Of a DNA stretch of 64,000 nt, positions 57,889 to 64,000 are shown one piece after another (the first letter of the stretch is position 1; every line of letters begins with the position of its first letter). The stretch lies in contig JAMQCK010000031.1 in the NCBI GenBank assembly GCA_024196135.1, positions 92,971-156,970 on the forward strand. The letters run 5' to 3'. The DNA is from Pleurotus ostreatus/Saccharomyces cerevisiae fusant. Lineage: Eukaryota; Opisthokonta. The position numbers and the translations under genes were made by a program. Below the pieces are notes generated by a model. It saw nothing but the letters and a program-made list of their open reading frames with translations, made no database searches and was not told where the DNA came from.

Positions 57889-58510
57889 TCATGGGGGAAG
57901 CGAGCGAACAGGTAGTGAAGGGCTCGGATAGACAGTCTGGTCGCAGCTGGTTGGTCCTGCACCACTTCCTAACGTTTGCGATGCGTACATCGTGAGACTC
58001 GAGGGTGTGATGGAAGCGCTCGAACCCTTCCTATCGTAGGTAAAGGCATCGGCAGCCGCAGACGTAGATAGACCGTTTGGCTGCAAATAATTGGATTGTC
58101 GCGTCTCGTATAAGTTTGGGGGAGTGACATCCATCTGCCTACGTCGCTGGGCCCGCCGTCGTATCCAAACGAGAGCGAAGGCCCCGATGGCAAGTGCGAC
58201 GAGGACAATGGCGACGTCGGCTATTCCATTGCATCACTGTCTCTGAAGCTCCCTAAGAAGATCGCGCGGTGGCCTGAAAGACGGTGACCGCGAAAGAGAG
58301 AGATCCTGTGAAGAAACTGCAGGTCACCGACATGATGGTCGAGGTCAAGAAGCACGGCCGGCTAACTTCCAAATCGAGATCGGGATCAAAACAGGCATTC
58401 TCTCCACAAAATCTGACGCACCCCGCGTGAAGCCATAGCAGTGGTGGCGGAGCTGTTAGTCTGAAGTTCATAGCCATGAGCGCTCCCACCAGAGATATAT
58501 AGGTAGACAT
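57889..58510 (-). CDS. Small single-pass membrane protein, exon ends unsure
   Basis: The last exon (about 58227-57889) is clear. It encodes DVAIVLVALAIGAFALVWIR, a membrane segment, then RRRAQRRRQ and a Ser/Tyr/Pro-rich cytosolic tail with LYETRQSNYLQ, typical of mushroom single-pass proteins. Upstream, an ATG at 58510 begins MSTYISLVGALMAMNF, a plausible signal peptide, followed by a Cys-containing stretch. The splice path between the two is not resolved; one option is a donor at TGC A|GTTTCT. Family and function unknown. Confidence 0.45.
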
Positions 58511-58953
58511 CGTGCCTCAAGGGGATGCCGAGGTGGAGAGATGGGTCGCTGGCGTTGCAGGGTAACTAGTACAAAGTTGAACATCTAATGATACATACTT
58601 GTGCACAGTAACATTCAGGGGAAGGGAGAGCGGTAATGAGCCGGATGCTTGAGAGCGTGCGATGGAGGAAAGGGCATCGTGGCGGACGTGTAACGGATCA
58701 TGAACGACGAAGCGAATGCGTGAATCACGAAGGTGGCTCGCAGGAGTACACAAGAATGAGAGAACCCGAATTATATACTGCAGAACGAAGCGGGTATGTC
58801 GAGGGGACGGATTGAGTGATGAAGAAGAAAATAAGCACCGATAAGTCATTCGCGTGACAGGAAAGAGAAAGATAGACGAAGAAGGAAAACAGAGATAGCC
58901 ATTAAATACGTCCTTGAAGACGGGATAAAGACATTGACGAGCGCGCACCGGGA
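58511..58953. other. 3' flank of the 1093-residue protein gene
   Basis: Probably the 3' untranslated region of the large gene and the promoter of the small membrane protein. The 143-codon minus-strand frame here follows CT-rich DNA and is not convincing. Confidence 0.5.
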
Positions 58954-61900
58954 TCAGAACCGGACGCGTTTCTCGCCGCGCCCGGGCGACGACTGCTCGG
59001 CGCCGGGCGTCCTCTGGCGCTTCTCGCCCGATTGCTGAGCGCCTTGAGCAGCCATCTGGGCGGGGAACATGTTGCCCCAGCCGTAGTTTGCGAAGCCTGC
59101 AGACGAGGACGCGTAAGACTGCTGACCGTACGACGCCTGCTGCCCTGGCTGGAACGGCGGCGGCGGAGGAGGCATGAGACTTTGGTACGTCTGCGCGTAG
59201 GATGAGTACCCCGGTTGCGCGGAGTAGCCTGAGGTCGACGGCTGGGAGCCATTCATGCTGCTGTACATCCCAGGGTACGGCTGCGAGTACGACAGCCCGA
59301 GACCTTGAGGGTTCTGTGATGGCTGAGCTTGCTGGGTTTGCTGCGGCTGCTGTTGCTGCTGACGGTCGGCATCGGTGTTCACAATAGTCGAGAAAGCCGG
59401 CGCGAAGTACGTCTCAACCGATGGCTGTGTATTCTTCTGCGGCATAACCATCTCTTCGTCGTCTGCTGCACTGGCCTCCGAAGGCTGAGGACCTTGCGCT
59501 TGATTCGCCTGCGATATGCCCCATTGGTACGGGACACCGACGGCGGGGAAGCCAGTGGTGGACGGGAGACTGGTGCCGACGCCGACAACAGGGCTGGTAG
59601 GATTTGAGTGCACCAGCGCGTTCATGGGCATCAGGGGAGAGGAGTCAGTCCCATTCGACGCCGACGAGTTGTTGTTGTTCGACGAGCCCGCAGTCGCTGG
59701 CTTGCGGTACTGTTCGAGGGTCAGAACGATGTTCTATCAGCACACCGAAAACACTCACGCTTTCGATCTCCGGCTTGCCACGCCACCGACAGACACTTTC
59801 GCAGAACCGAACGGCTGCACGCTGCAAGGTAGATTAGTAAACGAGAAGGTTGGTGCCAAGTCGCGGGCCATACCTCAACAGGTTCAGCTGGATATTGCCA
59901 CGCAAGGTCCTCCATGTGCGTTGACAAGTCAGGAGTCGAGGGCGGGATGGTATAGAACTGCAACCTGTCAACACCTGCCCGTACAAGGAGCACCTACAAC
60001 TCACCCTTCGCATCCGCTCCTCCATCTCGATGATGTACGCCTCCTCTGCCGTCCCGCTCGCCGCGCTCCTCGACCCACCAACGCCCAACCGCCTCGCCAG
60101 AGTCGGGAACAACAGCCTTACAGCCTCTTCGAGACTCGGCAGCTCATCCGGATCGTAAGGCGCGAACTCGTCATCCTCCTCGTCCGAAGACTCCAGCTCG
60201 GATTGGCTGACAACCGAACCATTGGCCTGCTCAGCTGCCGCTGCCGACGGAGCAGGCGAGCGAAGGGAGTGACGAGGCGGGACCACTTCCGGTGAGGTAC
60301 TCTTTGCGCCGCTGCTGCGTCGCCGAGGCCGCCTGCGATGGGTGCGTCCCGCGGGCACCGATCCCGGACCACCGACGCCGAGCCCGAGCAGCACTCGTAC
60401 ACCCGCACGTCCCGTCCATCCCGTACTCAGGTACCCTTCCAGAGCCGCACGCGTGAGCAAGCCCGCAAGGAGCAGGTACCAGTGTGCCGTCGGGATGTAC
60501 GGCGCCGTCGACGACGTCGAGCTCGCCGCTGATGCCCCCGAGGACACCGCGGCCTGGCCCGGCCCGGCTTCCCGGGGCGCGCCATCCTCGCCTGCACCTT
60601 CAGCGTCATTCTCTCCAGGCGTGTGACCAGGCCCGTGCTCGACTTCGACGTCCTTGCCCTCCTTGGCCTCGCGACCCAGCTCCTTCGCGACGAGGGCGCT
60701 GAGGCGCAAGAACCGCGGGATGAGGGAGGCCAAGCTGGTCGTGGCCGTAGCGGCGCGCCGGCGAGCTTCGTCTTCTTCGCGCTCGCGTTCGGCGCTGCCC
60801 CTGCTACTCGGGCGAGGGCCGCCAGCGTCGTTCGTAGAGGGCGAGGGGGAGGTCTTCTTGCTGGGGCCGTCCCCTCGACGTACTACGCTGCGCTTGCCAG
60901 TGCTGCCAGCGCCAGCGAGACCAGTGCCGATACCAGCTCCGTCGAGGTAACCAGTCAGGCCATTTCCCTGGCTGACCCCACTGAATGCGCTCGAAGGTGC
61001 CCTAAACGCAGAGGGAGAGGTCTGCGTGTCGGAGCTGCCCGGTATGTTCGAGTGGCGTTCTGCTGGGGATCGCGTGGCGCCAGGGGAGCTACCTTGAGTC
61101 GAGCTGGGAAGGTTTGTGAGGGATGACTCCCACGGTGATGTCGATAGAATGCGTACCGTCCACTGACGGTGCGAGCCATTGGCGAAGCTTGCACCTGACG
61201 GTTTGCACCGAAGAAACGACCTCGAGAGTCGACGCGATAGCCGCTTACATGGGACCTGCGGACATCAACGTCAGTCGTGGCATAGCGAGGATAACACACA
61301 AACACGACTCACTTTCCCTTCGCACTAGTGGCTTCGTCCGCAATGACACATATGCCGCAACCATTATGGAGATGTCGGGGACATCTAAGGGCTATATAAG
61401 CTTGCGAATCCAGCGAGACGGGCTTATGAAGGCTTACCGCATCTCCGCCGGCGAGTTCGCTGTGGCGGGATCAGCGCCTGGGACGTAGAGTGCGCGCGTC
61501 CGGTTGGCGTCGGGAATGCCAGTGAGAGCAGGGTCTTCTTGCGGCGGCATGCAGTCGTCAATGTGAGCAGCCTTCGCCAGTGATCGTAGTGGGGTAGGCC
61601 ATTCATCCCTTGTAGTATGCTCTTCCACAATGGGGGCTTCTTGAGCGCCGTCTTGTGACGGACCGTCTGAACCATCACCCGACGGTAAGCTTCCTCGACG
61701 GCGTCGCGGCGGGGGAGGAGGGCAGCGGGCGAACAGGTCGTTGATAACCGTGCCGAGAGCTAGCCGAAGGCGCACGCCGTTCGGCAGCGGAGGTGCAGGC
61801 TTTACTGTCTGCTTCGTATCCTTGCTACTTGCGCTCGGTGCCTTTGACGTGGACAGACCAGCCGCTGCTTCGTTCTTGCCAGACTCCGAGCTCTCTGGCG

Positions 61901-62612
61901 GGCGTCCCAGACCGTCGAGCGAGTCGCCCTCCGCATTCTCATGCGGATTGACGCGGGGCATACCGTCAAGCGTGGCGACGATGACCTTTTCGAGGGCTTC
62001 GGCGCGCGTACGCAGCCCGCGGGCGAGATCGAGGTCCTGCTTCTCGTAGAGGCGCTGGTCCTCGGTGTCGAGGTGCGGGTCTCCCGGGTTGCCGACGCGC
62101 GAGCGCAGCGTGATCAGCGAGTCCTCCTCCCCATCCGACTCCTGCGCGGCGTGGGCGTACGACTCGGGGCGTAGCGGGTTATACGGGCCGGGCGAGGAGG
62201 ACTCCGGGGGCGGGGGACAAAGGTCGGACATGCCGAGCTCCGCGCGAGCCTGCGCAAGGCGCGTGAGGGCGTGCACCCAGAGGATGTGGTCCAGGATCAG
62301 GGTGCGGGTGCTCTTCTCGCGCGGGGGGATAGAGTGGAGGTGGTGGGCGTGCTTGTGCGCGGGGGCGCGGAAGCGGGTGAAAGTGCGATCGTCGGTGCTG
62401 ATCTCCGCGGCTGTTCGCCCTGAGCGAGGCGTCCCCAGTGCGAGTGTCGCCAGCTGGCGAGGGGACAGCGCAGGGGGTGGCATTTGGCGCGATGGGGAGG
62501 CGGTGGGATTTACGACCGGCTGGTTAGGCATCGTGGATGGGTAACGCAGAGTCGCCGGACTGCCGGGGGTGTTCTGTCCGTACGATGCATTGGGATAGTA
62601 GGAAAGGGACAT
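58954..62612 (-). CDS. Large conserved fungal protein of unknown function
   Basis: Seven exons: 62612-61438, 61384-61313, 61194-61093, 61034-60005, 59957-59874, 59821-59759 and 59709-58954, in phase, 1093 residues. The small third exon is the least certain; other frames compete there. Ordered blocks are TLILDHILWVHALTRLAQAR, LARGLRTRAEALEKVIVATL, GVRLRLALGTVINDLFARC, the Cys/His cluster RCPRHLHNGCGICV (rebuilt across intron 1), LASLIPRFLRLSALVAKELG, HWYLLLAGLLTRAALEGYLS, ELPSLEEAVRLLFPTLARRL and FYTIPPSTPDLSTHMEDLAW running into QYPAEPVERAA. The C-terminus is Gln/Tyr/Ser/Pro-rich and ends RGEKRVRF, with basic patches suggesting a nuclear protein. I recall similar blocks in unnamed proteins of other fungi but no function. 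The Gln/Pro-rich tail would suit a transcription cofactor; that is inference. Confidence 0.72.
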
Positions 62613-64000
62613 GAACTAAGGGAGCGAGACCAATCGGATGTCCTAGATTATCCCAGCAATGCAGGGAACGCTGTATTGGGCGTCGATACCTACGCACGTT
62701 CATCGCCTAGTTCTCGAGCAATCACTGATGGTACGCACCCTCGCCGATTGTTAATTCTCTACACGTCTTGCTGAACGTGCTGAACAGGGACCGGACGGTC
62801 TTCGTTTCTCGAGATAATCAGTGAACCGGGCAAGCATGATGGCGGGTCGCCTCGGAAAGCCTCAGCGGACTTGGGGCGCTTAGACACCTTTAAGCCAATC
62901 AGAGCGCGTCTAAATCCGGAATTGGAGTTACTTCCGTTTGACGTCGGAAAGCGCCGGCTCGGAGGCAAAACAAGTTGAACTTCAACTTTCACTTGACTTT
63001 GACATCACGAAAATGCCTGGAAGCTGTTAATCGCTTATAAGCGAGCTAAGGGCTTGGAAGGGGCTTGTAAGCGCCACAATCACTGATAAGCACTTTTAAT
63101 CAGATGGACTTAAATTACCAGCCTCTTACAAGGCCTTTGCCCAACACTTATAAGTGCCCGCTCAGTCCCACATAAAGACCTCGAGTAGTGTACTATATTT
63201 TGTATATCCCAGCTATTCAGGCAGCGTACTGGACAGATGGTGAGAAACACATATATTCATCTCTATACTACGCAAGCTAGTGTGTCTACGGTTTACACTA
63301 CTACTAAACCACGAGCACCCGAGACAAACCTCCATCCTGACAGTGTGGCCAACGTCGCAACACTGTCTCCTTCTGGGCTCGAGGGCATCGAGGGCGGAGG
63401 TGAGGGGGTAGGGATGCGCATAAGCGGCAGCTTCATAACAACCAAGCTAGCAAGGGTAAGTGATATGACTAAAAAAGAAGGGCAGGCAACGTACTTTTGA
63501 GAGCTTCACGCGCCAACTTTGGTGTCTGAAGGTAGCGCGGGTATAGACTACACGAATACTGCAGACATGGTCAGAAAGAAAGACGGCACATGGTAGAGAC
63601 CGTAAACACGTACCTTGCATGATTAGTCCTCTTGTCCTCGGACAAATGGTCAGCTCCGTCATCGGCTCGCGTCGAGCACGAGCGACTACAGCATGCCGCA
63701 GCCTGCGCGCGGCGCCGTATGGCCGCCGACTTCCTCGAGGGTGCTATCGTGAAGGATACGCGCGCGGGGGTATGGTCGAGAAGGGAGTGGAAGGGGCCTA
63801 TGGTAAGTGCGAAGGAGCGCAACCCCGTCAGCATGAGAACGACACAGTAAGGGAGCTGTACTTACGAAGGCGCCGGCGTCGAGCGCGTCCTCGCACGGAC
63901 GTGCACAGTGAGAGGAAGGAACAAGAGACGTTCCGATCGCGGCCGAGGGGTTAACTCCGCCCAACCACGTGATCGCTCCGCAGCGCGTGGCGATCCCGGA
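62613..64000. other. Right edge: palindromes and possible partial gene
   Basis: 62.6-62.9 kb is the promoter of the large gene. A cluster of palindromes at 62972-63156 is listed separately. From about 63960 to 63600 the minus strand reads through a possible spliced gene entering from the right edge: GGVNPSAAIGTSLVPSSHC, a GTAAGT donor near 63870, and PFHSLLDHTPARVSF after a CATAG acceptor. I cannot identify it. Confidence 0.3.
62972..63156. repeat. Cluster of short palindromes (TTATAAG cores)
   Basis: AAGTTGAA-C-TTCAACTT at 62972-62988 and perfect 12-bp palindromes CGCTTATAAGCG (63032-63043) and CACTTATAAGTG (63145-63156). Between them are near copies: GCTTGTAAGCGCC (about 63072), CTGATAAGCACTTTTAATCAG (about 63092-63112) and GCCTCTTACAAGGC (63121-63134). 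The shared core YTTRTAAGYG recurs at least five times in 190 bases. Confidence 0.75.

Noticed and set aside
1..64000. CRISPR arrays, bacterial operons, phage or intact transposons
   Set aside because: No direct-repeat/spacer arrays, no terminal repeats with transposase or reverse transcriptase, and eukaryotic splicing throughout.

Overview
The window is nuclear DNA of a basidiomycete fungus, most likely an Agaricomycete. Genes are dense and carry many introns of about 45-60 nt with GTRNGY donors and CAG/TAG acceptors. Two tRNA genes have introns. The gene families are typical of mushroom-forming fungi: DUF6533 seven-helix proteins, coiled-coil/F-box proteins of the LPPEILS-IF type, NADAR proteins, fungal UNC93-like transporters and many-exon seven-helix receptors. 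I see no operons, plasmid, phage, CRISPR or intact transposon. Exon joins were worked out by hand from splice consensus, reading phase and family resemblance; no search was run.

Layout. 0.9-5.3 kb (-): a long PPS1-type dual-specificity phosphatase. 7.9-9.7 kb (-): a membrane-anchored PC-esterase (TBL/Cas1-like). 10.1-13.1 kb (-): the SAC-domain lipid phosphatase FIG4. 13.1-17.2 kb: gene-poor, with four clusters of 21-24-bp minisatellites at 15.07-15.73 kb. 17.2-18.0 kb (+): a small Ser/Pro-rich protein. 18.6 kb: tRNA-Tyr. 18.9-21.3 kb (+): an Ash2/Bre2-like COMPASS subunit. 21.7 kb (-): tRNA-Leu. 22.3-22.9 kb (+): CTF8. 23.4-24.1 kb (-): a C2H2 zinc-finger protein. 25.1-26.1 kb (+): a SPRY protein. 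26.4-28.4 kb (-): an UNC93-like transporter. 28.4-31.7 kb: no recognisable gene. 31.7-33.2 kb (-): a Ser/Pro-rich protein. 33.2-36.7 kb: gene-poor, with another minisatellite. 36.7-38.1 kb (-): a NADAR protein with a zinc-binding tail. 39.9-42.0 kb (-): a seven-helix receptor in 13 exons. 43.9-44.9 kb (-): an unknown Pro-rich protein. 46.6-48.8 kb (+): a CCCH plus RING1 protein that looks like a truncated RBR ligase. 49.3-50.3 kb (+): COQ4. 50.8-51.8 kb (+): a type I membrane protein. 52.3-53.7 kb (-): a DUF6533 protein with a possible frame break. 54.2-57.6 kb (-): two tandem F-box paralogues. 57.9-58.5 kb (-): a single-pass membrane protein. 59.0-62.6 kb (-): a 1093-residue fungal protein of unknown function. 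The right edge has a cluster of short palindromes and perhaps a partial gene.

The genes do not form a pathway. They are ordinary chromosomal housekeeping functions (signalling phosphatases, histone methylation, sister-chromatid cohesion, ubiquinone synthesis) mixed with lineage-specific genes. The items most worth a second look are the NADAR/zinc-module fusion, the RING1-only RBR relative, the tRNA-Leu intron that contains a near copy of the T-arm, the recurring 20-22-bp repeats, and the palindrome cluster at 63 kb.
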